DNA of 64,000 nucleotides, from positions 62,001-126,000 of the forward strand of contig NZ_BMAQ01000003.1 of assembly GCF_015472005.1 (NCBI RefSeq), given 5' to 3'. The position numbers were made by a program, and so were the translations under genes. Shown here piece after piece: positions 46,685-55,263 of this stretch. The notes under the pieces were generated by a model. The model ran no database searches. It had not been told where the DNA came from and saw only the letters and a list, made by a program, of their open reading frames with translations. The DNA is from Insulibacter thermoxylanivorax (GTDB lineage: Bacteria; Bacillota; Bacilli; Paenibacillales; DA-C8). Every line of letters starts with the position of its first letter. The first letter of the stretch is position 1.

Positions 46685-49012
46685 TTAGGAGAGCGTAACT
46701 ACGATCTGTTGGGCACCCTTCGCAGGGATGATGCGCAGACCTTGTTCCGTCTTCTCCGCTGTTCCTCCTTCAACATTCGCAGCCTCAGCGATGCCGCGAA
46801 GCACGAAGGAGTAGTTCTTATCGACACCGCTGCCGTCAACGTTCAGCGTGATCTTCGATCCTTCCAGCAGAGCGGATGCTTGCAGCTCCAGCTCAGCCTT
46901 GATGTTGTAGATGTCCGCTGTTGCAGCCTTGCCCTCTTCCAGAGCAAATACATGCAGCTCGGCACCTTCTACATAGTCATAGTCAGGACGACGGTCGTTC
47001 GCACCAATCGCCAGGATCGAGTTCGGACGCACCATGAGCGGCAGGCTGAAATAGTCATGCTTCTCGTAGTGCCATCCGCCTTCGACTTCTGCTCCTGTGA
47101 TGAGGTTAGTCCAGCGGCCCTTCGGCAGGTAGTATCTGACCGTGCCTTCTTCGTTGAAGATCGGCGCTACAAGCAGCTTGTCTCCGAGCATATATTGCAG
47201 ATCAAGCGGATGTGTAGTCGGATCTTCTGCGCCGAACTCCAGCACCATCGGACGCATCATCGGCACACCGTATTGTGTGGCTTCCACAGCTTTGCTGAAC
47301 AGGTAAGGCATCAGTCTGCTCTTCAGCTTCGTGAAGTGGCGCAGGACATCAACCGCTTCTTCCCCGAACAGCCACGGCACGCGGTAGGAACTGCTGCCAT
47401 GCAGACGGCTGTGGGAGGACAGCATACCGAAGGCTACCCAGCGCTTGTAGATATCCGGCGGTGCGGTATTCTCGAAACCGCTGATATCGTGGCTCCAGAA
47501 ACCAAATCCGCTGAGTCCGAGGGATAGTCCGCCGCGCAGCGTCTCCGCCATCGACAGATAGTTCGCGGAGTTGTCGCCGCCCCAGTGAACGGGGAACTGC
47601 TGTCCGCCGGCTGTTGCGGAGCGTGCGAAGAGCATCGCTTCGTTCTTGCCAAGCTTCTCTTCCAGCACCTCGAACACGGCCTTGTTGTACAGGTAGGTGT
47701 AGTAGTTGTGCATCTTCACTGGGTCAGACCCGTCATAGTACACAACATCCGTCGGGATGCGCTCGCCGAAGTCCGTCTTGAAGGTGTCCACACCCATGTC
47801 AACAAGCGCTCGCAGCTTGTCTTGGTACCACTTGGTCGCTTCCGGATTGGTGAAGTCGACCAGACCCATGCCGGCTTGCCACATATCCCACTGCCAGACA
47901 TCGCCTTCCGGCGTCTTCACCAGATAACCCTTCTCCATGCCTTCCTTGAAGAGCGGGGACTTCTGAGCGATATATGGGTTGATCCAGACGCTGATCTTAA
48001 GCCCCTTGTCCTTCAGTCGCTTCAACATGCCTTCCGGATCCGGGAATACATCCTCATCCCACTGGAAGTTGCACCATTCGTACTCCTTCATCCAGAAACA
48101 GTCATAGTGGAAAACATGCAGCGGAATGTCCCGTTCGAACATGCCGTCGATGAAGCTGTTGACGGTTTCTTCGTCATAGCTGGTCGTAAACGACGTCGTC
48201 AGCCACAGCCCGAAGGACCAAGCAGGAGGCAGCGCCGGCTTACCGGTCAATGCGGTATAGTTGTTCAGCACATCCTTCATGTCCTCGCCGCCGATGACGA
48301 AGTATTCGAGACGTTCACCCGGTACGCTGAATTGCACCTTGGATACGTTCTCGCTTGCTACCTCGAAGGAGACGCGCTCCGGATGGTTCACGAAGATTCC
48401 GTATCCGTAGTTGGAGATATAGAATGGAACGTTCTTATAGGCTTGTTCACTGCTGGTGCCGCCGTCCTCATTCCAGATATCGACGACTTGACCGTTCTTT
48501 ACGAAAGGCGTGAAGCGCTCGCCCATCCCGTAGACATACTCGCCGATGCCCAGGTCAAGCTGTTCGCGCATATAGTCGCCTTCGCCTTCGACCTCGATGG
48601 TCGCTGCACCTCTCCAGCCGTTGCCTGTCAGGCGGCGACCGTCGTAGATGTAGTCGACTTTCCACTCGTCCCCCTTCGCCACCCGCACTTGCAGCTTGCC
48701 GCTGGTGAGGCTGGCTTCGTGCTCATCGTTGCGGATGATGACCTCCGTTGGCGCCTCATACAGCTCGAACTCCGGTCCGCGCTTGACACGTCCTGCGTGG
48801 TGGATGTACTCGCAGCGGATGATATTCGGACGCGGAGAGCTGTACTTAATCGTAATCAGTGTAGCGTTCAGCGTATCGCCCCTGTGTCTTACGTGCTTCG
48901 TTGCCGCGTAGACGTACATTGCATCGTCCGTCACTTGCACATCGCGCACTTCAACAGGATTTTGGATCGTGACGCCTTCACGCACTAACCAAAAACCGTC
49001 CGTAAACTTCAC
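46685..49012 (-). CDS. GH31 alpha-xylosidase (YicI type)
   Basis: 775 residues, the usual length of YicI-like enzymes, with no signal peptide. The N-terminal sandwich is followed by the barrel. The nucleophile Asp is in FKTDFGERIP and the acid/base Asp in WGGDNSANY. FHYDCFWMKEYEWCNFQWDE is the region that in YicI recognises xylose. It should release alpha-xylose from isoprimeverose or xyloglucan fragments in the cytoplasm. The start is GTG at 49012. An AraC regulator is divergent. Confidence 0.92.
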   Translation of the reverse strand: MKFTDGFWLVREGVTIQNPVEVRDVQVTDDAMYVYAATKHVRHRGDTLNATLITIKYSSPRPNIIRCEYIHHAGRVKRGPEFELYEAPTEVIIRNDEHEASLTSGKLQVRVAKGDEWKVDYIYDGRRLTGNGWRGAATIEVEGEGDYMREQLDLGIGEYVYGMGERFTPFVKNGQVVDIWNEDGGTSSEQAYKNVPFYISNYGYGIFVNHPERVSFEVASENVSKVQFSVPGERLEYFVIGGEDMKDVLNNYTALTGKPALPPAWSFGLWLTTSFTTSYDEETVNSFIDGMFERDIPLHVFHYDCFWMKEYEWCNFQWDEDVFPDPEGMLKRLKDKGLKISVWINPYIAQKSPLFKEGMEKGYLVKTPEGDVWQWDMWQAGMGLVDFTNPEATKWYQDKLRALVDMGVDTFKTDFGERIPTDVVYYDGSDPVKMHNYYTYLYNKAVFEVLEEKLGKNEAMLFARSATAGGQQFPVHWGGDNSANYLSMAETLRGGLSLGLSGFGFWSHDISGFENTAPPDIYKRWVAFGMLSSHSRLHGSSSYRVPWLFGEEAVDVLRHFTKLKSRLMPYLFSKAVEATQYGVPMMRPMVLEFGAEDPTTHPLDLQYMLGDKLLVAPIFNEEGTVRYYLPKGRWTNLITGAEVEGGWHYEKHDYFSLPLMVRPNSILAIGANDRRPDYDYVEGAELHVFALEEGKAATADIYNIKAELELQASALLEGSKITLNVDGSGVDKNYSFVLRGIAEAANVEGGTAEKTEQGLRIIPAKGAQQIVVTLS

Positions 49013-49231
49013 TTAAGAACACCGCCTTTTCATATGATGAATAGAATTGAAGTTTGAATTGATTAGGTTGCCCTTTCTAAGTATAATAATATTGATTATT
49101 TTTCTGTTTTTCTTGCTGTATTTTGACTATGAGTTTCATTATTTTGATATACCCCTTTCATTCGCATGGCACTCACACCTTTATCAAGCGTCCCTGTCTA
49201 TTTTTGCAATATATCTCAGGAGGAATGAGCG

Positions 49232-50113
49232 GTGAATACCGATCTATTACGATTACGGGAAGACCGGGTGCACGGGCTGCCAACTTACCCGGTCAGCATC
49301 TATGAGGTCAGCGAGACCGACGGCAAGGTATTATTCGACTGTCACTGGCACGATGAATTGGAGTTCATCCTCATCACGGAAGGCATCGTCCGGGTACAGC
49401 TCGATATAAGTGAATATGAACTGCGCCCCGGTCAGGCGGTATTCGTAAACAGCGGCATCCTGCACGGCGCCTTCTCCGGCGATCCGGCCGGCCGCTGCAG
49501 CCTCTATTCCGTCGTCTTCCATCCGGAGTTTCTTGCAAGCAGAAATAACGACATCCTGCAGCAGCAATATCTTGAGCCGCTGATCCGCAATCAATTCAGG
49601 CTTTCCCCGATCTTCAGAGGCACTACAGATGCCGAACAAACGCTGATTTCCCATCTGCAAGCGATCATCAAGACGAATATCGAGCAGGAAGCCGCCTATG
49701 AGATGATCACCAAGTCCCGGCTCTACATGATGCTCGCCCTGATGCTCGCCGATCGCAAGCCCACCTCAGCACCATCGCGCAGCGAGGCGCTGCGGATCGA
49801 GCGACTGAAACAAGTGCTGTCATACATCCATCGTCACTATCAGGAACCGATCCGGATCAAGGATCTCGCTGAGGAATTGAATATGAGCGAGGAGCATTTT
49901 TGCCGTTTCTTTAAGAAGATGATGAAACGCAGCGCAGTGTCTTATATCAACGAGTACCGCATGCAGCAGGCGAAGATGCTGCTGACGGAGACGGACAGCA
50001 AGATTCTTGATGTCGCTCTGCAGGTAGGATTCGACAATCTGAGCTATTTTATAACGGTATTTAAACAACATCACGGCATAACCCCATCGCAATACCGTAA
50101 GCTCCACGCTTAA
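49232..50113 (+). CDS. AraC family transcriptional regulator
   Basis: 293 residues. An N-terminal cupin-like sensor (DCHWHDELEFILITEGIVRV, then RPGQAVFVNSGILHG) is followed by the two C-terminal AraC helix-turn-helix motifs (IRIKDLAEELNMSEEHFCRFF and ILDVALQVGFDNLSYFITVF). GTG at 49232 follows AGGAGGAATGAGC. It is divergent from the GH31 gene across 219 bases and probably activates it in response to a xyloside or related sugar. Confidence 0.9.
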   Translation: MNTDLLRLREDRVHGLPTYPVSIYEVSETDGKVLFDCHWHDELEFILITEGIVRVQLDISEYELRPGQAVFVNSGILHGAFSGDPAGRCSLYSVVFHPEFLASRNNDILQQQYLEPLIRNQFRLSPIFRGTTDAEQTLISHLQAIIKTNIEQEAAYEMITKSRLYMMLALMLADRKPTSAPSRSEALRIERLKQVLSYIHRHYQEPIRIKDLAEELNMSEEHFCRFFKKMMKRSAVSYINEYRMQQAKMLLTETDSKILDVALQVGFDNLSYFITVFKQHHGITPSQYRKLHA

Positions 50114-50135
50114 TCACTACATGCAGCATCACTCA

Positions 50136-50220
50136 ACCTGCGCTAATCCTGTACATGCGCTGATCCTGCACCTGCGCTGATTTCGCACCTGTACTGAATC
50201 TGCACCTGCGCTGATCCTGC
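50136..50220. repeat. Five 17-bp tandem repeats
   Basis: Five contiguous 17-base units with the consensus acctgcgctgatcctgc run from 50136 to 50220, each with zero to four changes. They lie between the AraC stop and the LtaS-like gene. A T8-G-T12 run follows near 50250-50270. Confidence 0.85.
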
Positions 50221-50348
50221 ATCCCATCCGCTTAGCTCTGCGGTGTTTTTTTTGTTTTTTTTTTTCGATTCCCAAAACAATTCAAATGCTGTTCACGTTA
50301 TAATGAGTAGAGATAGATTCATGAAAGCTTAACATGTTGGAGGCTCTT

Positions 50349-52262
50349 ATGTGTTCTTCTATGATCCGATATATCCTGCAGCCTTGGTTCCTGATGTTGA
50401 TTCTTATATGGAGCAAGATCGCCTATACCAGACACATCATCGTGGGAGGAAGCGTATGGGAGTCTCTCTATATCGAAACTCCCGTGCTCGTCGTCATGAT
50501 CGTCTTGATCGAGTGGATCTGGCAGACGAAGCCCCGCGCTCGCTTCATCGTATATGTTCTGATCAATGGTCTATTGTCGTTTGTTTTTTTTGCATTGATT
50601 GTCTACTATCGGTATTTCAATACTCTGGCCACCTATACTTCACTGTTTGACCTGGGTCAAGCCGGTGATGTCACCGCCAGCATCGCCTCATTGATCCAGC
50701 CGCAATATTACTTGCTGTTCGCAGATATCCCTCTATTGATAGCAGCAGCGATGTCCTGGCTCATCCTTCGCAAGCGGCGGCGTACCGAAGGCCGTCTGCC
50801 GGCGCTGCCCGTCCGCAATCGCTATGGTTTCGCCTGTGTTCTGGCTGCCATGACGATCGCCTTGCTGAATGTGCTGCAAGCTATCGGCGGCGGTACGGTG
50901 AACGAACTGGTTAAAGCGAAGGACATGGGATTGATCACCTATCAAGCCTATGCGGTATATGCTGATGCGAAGCGGATGCTGAACAAGGATCAGCAGACGA
51001 TCTCGCCGGAGGCGATCCGCCGCGTGAAGGGCATCAAGCTGGCTGAGGACCCGGCATGGCACGGCATCGCTGAAGGCAAGGATGTCTATGTCGTACAATT
51101 GGAATCCTTCCACGATTGGGTAATCGGACTGGAAGTGGGAGGACAAGAGGTCACCCCGAATCTAAACCGCTTGCTGGACGAGAGTTTCTACTTCGACCGC
51201 ATCTATCAGCAGATCGGTAAGGGCAATACCTCTGATGCTGAGTTCGTGATGAATACCTCCCTGTACCCGACCGGAATCATGCCGATGTCCAGACAAACGG
51301 CGGGGATGATCGTGCCGTCTCTGCCGCGGTATCTCAAGCCTTACGGCTACGAGTCGGTGACGATGCACACGAATCAGGTGAAGTTCTGGGACCGCAACTT
51401 GATGTATCAAGCGCTGGGATTCGACGCTTATTACGATAAGGAATTCTTCGGTGAGGAGGATTACCTTCACTTCGGAGCTTCCGATGAGGTGTTGTTCCGC
51501 AGGTCGATAGAGGTATTCTTGGAGATCAAGGAGCGGGGCAAGCCCATCTATGCGAATCTGATCACGATGTCGAGTCACAATCCCTTCGAGTTGCCGGACG
51601 AGAAACGGATGCTGGAGCTTCCGGACCATCTAGCGGGGACGTTCCTCGGCAACTATCTCGAGTCCGTACACTATGCCGATTACGCCTTCGGGATCTGGAT
51701 CGATGAACTGAAGGCGCACGGCCTGTGGGAGGATGCGATGCTGGTCATCTACGGGGACCACTTTGGGGTGTCGGATACTGCAGCGGAAGAAGACCTGGAA
51801 GCTGCTGCGGAATTGCTCTCCGTCGGATATTATTCCAAGGAGCAGATGTTTAACGTCCCCCTCATCATCCGCGTGCCCGGTCTGGAAGAAGGCGTCGTTC
51901 GGCATAATATGGGCGGACAGATCGATATCCTGCCGACGATCATGAATCTCCTCGGCATCCGCTATGATGATCTGGTCATCTTCGGGCAGGATCTGTTGAA
52001 CCATGAGCGGAATCTGATCGGCCAGCGCACCTATCTGCCCTCCGGCAGTTTCATCAATGAAGAAGTCATCTTCATCCCGGGAGCAGGCCTGGAGGACGGC
52101 TGGATGGTGCCCCTGGAGGATCCGCTGATGGAGACCAAGAGCCCGCTCCATTATAGGGACGATTACCATCGCGCCCTCAGGCTGCTGAGCATGTCCGATG
52201 CCTATATCGCCTCGCTGCCGATGCAGGAAGCGGTGCCCGTAATGGCAGCGACGGAGGAATGA
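50349..52262 (+). CDS. LtaS-like membrane sulfatase-domain protein (lipoteichoic acid synthase family)
   Basis: About 637 residues. Five membrane helices in the first 200 residues are followed by an extracellular alkaline-phosphatase-superfamily domain. The catalytic Thr is in GKGNTSDAEFVMNTSLYPT, and metal and substrate residues are in FWDRNLMYQALGFD and YGDHFGVSD. LtaS enzymes transfer glycerol phosphate from phosphatidylglycerol to a growing polymer. ATG at 50349 has GGAGG six bases upstream; an ATG at 50334 precedes that site. TATAAT near 50299 may be the -10 element. Confidence 0.88.
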   Translation: MCSSMIRYILQPWFLMLILIWSKIAYTRHIIVGGSVWESLYIETPVLVVMIVLIEWIWQTKPRARFIVYVLINGLLSFVFFALIVYYRYFNTLATYTSLFDLGQAGDVTASIASLIQPQYYLLFADIPLLIAAAMSWLILRKRRRTEGRLPALPVRNRYGFACVLAAMTIALLNVLQAIGGGTVNELVKAKDMGLITYQAYAVYADAKRMLNKDQQTISPEAIRRVKGIKLAEDPAWHGIAEGKDVYVVQLESFHDWVIGLEVGGQEVTPNLNRLLDESFYFDRIYQQIGKGNTSDAEFVMNTSLYPTGIMPMSRQTAGMIVPSLPRYLKPYGYESVTMHTNQVKFWDRNLMYQALGFDAYYDKEFFGEEDYLHFGASDEVLFRRSIEVFLEIKERGKPIYANLITMSSHNPFELPDEKRMLELPDHLAGTFLGNYLESVHYADYAFGIWIDELKAHGLWEDAMLVIYGDHFGVSDTAAEEDLEAAAELLSVGYYSKEQMFNVPLIIRVPGLEEGVVRHNMGGQIDILPTIMNLLGIRYDDLVIFGQDLLNHERNLIGQRTYLPSGSFINEEVIFIPGAGLEDGWMVPLEDPLMETKSPLHYRDDYHRALRLLSMSDAYIASLPMQEAVPVMAATEE

Positions 52263-52311
52263 TGTTGAGACGGCAAAGATGATCATCTCACTGGCCGATC
52301 CAGCATCACCA

Positions 52312-52344
52312 CAGCTGAGTCGACAGTTTTTGTCGTCTCAGCTG
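52312..52344 (+). terminator. Hairpin after the LtaS-like gene
   Basis: cagctgagtcgac (52312-52324) pairs with gtcgtctcagctg (52332-52344), 13-base arms with one mismatch and a T-rich 7-base loop. Confidence 0.6.
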
Positions 52345-52483
52345 GCGCGAAGATCGGTTCTATGGGTGAGACAACAATTACTGTCTTCTGAGGATGCGCA
52401 TTGCACAAGCGGAGTGCAAATCGACATTCGTATCGTCAGATATATCGCCTCAGCACCCGCAGGCTCAGAAACAGCACTTAAAT

Positions 52484-52550
52484 CAACAGAAACTGCCTTT
52501 TCAGCGCACGTAAATACAAATAAGCGCAACTGAGAAGGCAGTTTCTGTTG
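52484..52550. terminator. Long hairpin between LtaS-like gene and hprK
   Basis: caacagaaactgccttttcag (52484-52504, 21 bases) and its near-perfect complement (52530-52550) differ at one position, around a 25-base loop. It lies 15 bases after the hprK stop on the minus strand and probably ends transcription from both sides. Confidence 0.8.
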
Positions 52551-52565
52551 TTTCAGAACCAATCC

Positions 52566-53477
52566 TTATTGCTCCTGCTGGATCCGCTGCATAAACTCCT
52601 CCATCGCACTGTAACCTTGCTGACGCAGGTACCAATTGTTCGCCGCCGCCTCGATCAATCCGGCGACATCCCGGCCCGGCTGCAGCTGGATCTCGATATG
52701 AGGAACCTTCACATCCATGTATTCAACGGTTTTCTCTACCCAATCCAGTTCATTGTTGAGCTCGTCTTCCCGCCACTGGGTCAGCTCGATATCCAGGGAG
52801 ATGCGCGTCTCATCCTGAAAGGCCTTCCTCCCGTACAGACGGCTGACATTGATCAAACCGATGCTGCGCAGGGCGAGGAATTCGCGGTTCGTATTGTTGT
52901 GCGTGCCCAAGAGCGTCGTCGGACTAAGCTTCTTCAGCACGACCATGTCGTCGGCAACAAGACGGTGTCCCCTGCGGATCAGGGTATGTGCCGTTTCGCT
53001 TTTGCCGACGCCGGATTTGCCCCGCAGCAGGATGCCGATGCCGGACACATTCACGCATACGCCATGCACGGCGATCTCCGGTGCCAAGGCTTTCATCAGA
53101 TACGCATCCAGCCTCGCGATGAACTCCGTCGTCGTCTCGGCCGTGCGAAGCAGCGGGATCTGCTCTTGATCGCAGTATTTCATCAGATATTTGAGACCTT
53201 CTTGGTTAGCCGTTACGATGAAGCATGGCGGGTGGTATTTGACGATGTTTCCTATATGTAGATTGCGCTCTTCTTCGGTCTGTCTGTGCAGATAGGTGAT
53301 CTCCTTGCGGCCGAGCACCTGCACGCGTTCCATCGGGAAGAAATCGAAGTAACCGACGAACTCGAGACCCGGACGATGCGCTCTGGCTTTCGTGATCTTA
53401 CGGTCCAGCTGATTCTCACCAGCCAGCACTTCCAACCGAAACTGTCTCACTAAGTCGCTTACAGTAATCGACTTCAT
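52566..53477 (-). CDS. hprK: HPr kinase/phosphorylase
   Basis: 303 residues. The N-terminal domain (about 1-130) is followed by the kinase core with Walker A RGKSGVGKSETAHTLIRRG, then HRLVADDMVVLKK, and the C-terminal VEYMDVKVPHIEIQLQPGRD. It phosphorylates HPr on Ser46 when glycolytic intermediates are high, and P-Ser-HPr activates CcpA. GAGGAGAT precedes the ATG. In many Bacillota, lgt follows hprK; here hprK stands alone between a hairpin and a promoter. Confidence 0.95.
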   Translation of the reverse strand: MKSITVSDLVRQFRLEVLAGENQLDRKITKARAHRPGLEFVGYFDFFPMERVQVLGRKEITYLHRQTEEERNLHIGNIVKYHPPCFIVTANQEGLKYLMKYCDQEQIPLLRTAETTTEFIARLDAYLMKALAPEIAVHGVCVNVSGIGILLRGKSGVGKSETAHTLIRRGHRLVADDMVVLKKLSPTTLLGTHNNTNREFLALRSIGLINVSRLYGRKAFQDETRISLDIELTQWREDELNNELDWVEKTVEYMDVKVPHIEIQLQPGRDVAGLIEAAANNWYLRQQGYSAMEEFMQRIQQEQ

Positions 53478-53813
53478 GCTAATATCTCCTCTATCCTCAT
53501 CTAGTTTAATCCTTTATAATAACATACATATGATTCCTAAGTTAATTGTACACAGCGCCTCCCTTTCCTTCAACGACATTTCACATTCTTGGCAGCTATG
53601 ATGTTCTTATAAGCAGCATACCCTCCTTGTCCTGAATCATATAATAAACTGGCGCTTTCCGTTCAAAAGCAGAAGCCGGCGCGTGATCCCGGGCATCATG
53701 AATCGATCTATCGAGCATACATCCTCCTATGATGCATGAGCCTGATCCATGAGTCAGATCCATACGCCGCCGGCCGAGCCCTTCTTAACCACAACGTACA
53801 GGAGGTGTTCGCT
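53478..53813. other. Divergent region between hprK and a small orphan gene
   Basis: 336 bases without a gene. It holds the candidate hprK promoter (53516-53545) and a patch with ATCGATC-type palindromes near 53700-53715. Nothing else is evident. Confidence 0.5.
53516..53545 (-). promoter_or_regulatory. Candidate promoter of hprK
   Basis: On the minus strand, -35 TTAACT (53540-53545), 18-base spacer, -10 TATTAT (53516-53521), 39 bases before the ATG. Confidence 0.5.
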
Positions 53814-54095
53814 GTGACTTATTGTCCAACATGGACGTACCATGGGATTACCAATGAAGTTTTTCAGAAACTGCAGGATTTGGGACGAGATCAGGGATTT
53901 GCGATTCCGAAGACACCGTCGGGCGGATTTACCGTGCAGGCCGCCGGAATGAAGATTCACTTTCGCTATGCCTGGAACAAAAGCAGTCGTTCTTTACAGC
54001 TGACCTGCACATCCCGCCCCCCGCTCCTCGGCTGTTCAGCCATCAAATCGATCGCAGACCAGATCGTGCGCCAAAGCGGCGGCAACCCCGCTTAA
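53814..54095 (+). CDS. Small protein of unknown function
   Basis: 93 residues. GTG at 53814 is preceded by CAGGAGGTGTTCGCT, a strong ribosome-binding site. The sequence (YCPTWTYHGITNEVFQKLQD, later GGFTVQAAGMKIHFRYAWNK) suggests a compact alpha/beta fold with a helix, a beta-hairpin and a C-terminal helix; three Cys are present. No signal peptide or membrane segment. I do not recognise a family. It is alone, between hprK and the spore-coat cluster. Confidence 0.65.
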   Translation: MTYCPTWTYHGITNEVFQKLQDLGRDQGFAIPKTPSGGFTVQAAGMKIHFRYAWNKSSRSLQLTCTSRPPLLGCSAIKSIADQIVRQSGGNPA

Positions 54096-54312
54096 ACCAG
54101 GGCAGCCAAGCCGACCTACAGAACGCTTATTGCCTATTGCCGCCCGCTTCTCTCCTGTGCCGAGATGCCGAGTCAGCAAATCGATTCTGGGGCAGTTGGC
54201 TGTCAGGGGAAGCTATCAGCGCCCAGCTTCCCAGGCTTCCCAGGCTCCACCGACTTATTCAGCTTGCTCAGCTTATTCCGCTCACCCGACACCCTCAGAC
54301 ACTTCAGGCTCC

Positions 54313-55263
54313 CTATATCTTACCCTTCATCTCCTGCATCGAGGCTAACATATCCAGCATCTGCATCCGCAGCCCTTCATGCAGGGAGGTCCGCGGGCGA
54401 TAACCGAGGAACCGTTCCGCCTTGCTGATATCTGCCCACGTATGGCGCGGTTCGCCCTGCGCCCTGGGCCGCCATTCGATCTTTGCTTTGCGGCCGAAGA
54501 GTTCCTCCAAGATGGCGACGGCTTCCCGCACAGAAGCGCGCTGCCTGCCGCCGATGTTCATCGTTTCACCGATGATCCCCGGCGCGTACGCAGCGGCCGC
54601 AATCGCCTCTACCCCGTCGCCGATGTACGTGAAGTCCCGCGTCTGCAGACCGTCCCCATGGATCGTAATCGGACAGTCATCGATGAAGCTGCGGATGAAG
54701 CGATGAAAGGCCATATCCGGCCGCTGACGCGGTCCATACACGGTAAAGAAGCGCAGGATGATCACGGGCACATCGTGATTATGCTCATACACCCGGCACA
54801 AGTATTCACCCGTCAGTTTCGTCACCCCATAGGGGGATAACGGCGCTGGGGTTCGATCCTCAGTCACAGCTCCCAACTGTTCTCCATAGATCGAAGAAGT
54901 GGACGCATAGATGAAGCGCTTGAGCGGCACCGCTGCAACGGCTTCCAAGAGCCGCTGTGTCGCTTCGATATTATAGACGCTGTATCGATGAAAGTCGCTT
55001 CCCCAACTGGTGCGCACCCCCGGCATGCCGGCCAGATGGAAGACCGTGTCCACGCCTTCCAATAATTCATGCAAAGGCAGATCCATCAGATTCCCTTCGA
55101 TCAAGCGGAACCGAGGATGAGTGGTTAACAAGCGCAGGTTATAAGCAGCAATCCGCGGTTTCAGCAGGGCATCGACCCCGATCACATCATTCCCATCCGC
55201 TAACAACCGCTCGCAAAGATGGGAGCCGATGAAGCCGGCCGCCCCCGTGACCAAGATCCTCAT
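54313..55263 (-). CDS. NAD-dependent nucleotide-sugar epimerase/dehydratase (YtcB-like)
   Basis: 316 residues, extended SDR fold. MRILVTGAAGFIGSHLCERL binds NAD, SSIYGEQ and YGVTKLTGEYL carry the Ser and Tyr-x3-Lys catalytic residues, and DGLQTRDFTYIGD is the sugar end. It is like UDP-glucuronate/UDP-galactose 4-epimerases. The ATG overlaps the UDP-glucose dehydrogenase stop by four bases, so it probably uses UDP-glucuronate made by that enzyme. In B. subtilis, ytcA and ytcB are the same pair in a spore-coat operon. Confidence 0.9.
   Translation of the reverse strand: MRILVTGAAGFIGSHLCERLLADGNDVIGVDALLKPRIAAYNLRLLTTHPRFRLIEGNLMDLPLHELLEGVDTVFHLAGMPGVRTSWGSDFHRYSVYNIEATQRLLEAVAAVPLKRFIYASTSSIYGEQLGAVTEDRTPAPLSPYGVTKLTGEYLCRVYEHNHDVPVIILRFFTVYGPRQRPDMAFHRFIRSFIDDCPITIHGDGLQTRDFTYIGDGVEAIAAAAYAPGIIGETMNIGGRQRASVREAVAILEELFGRKAKIEWRPRAQGEPRHTWADISKAERFLGYRPRTSLHEGLRMQMLDMLASMQEMKGKI

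Noticed and set aside
47585-48988. 467-codon open frame on the plus strand
   Set aside because: Antisense to the GH31 gene in its entirety, with no translation signal or family resemblance.
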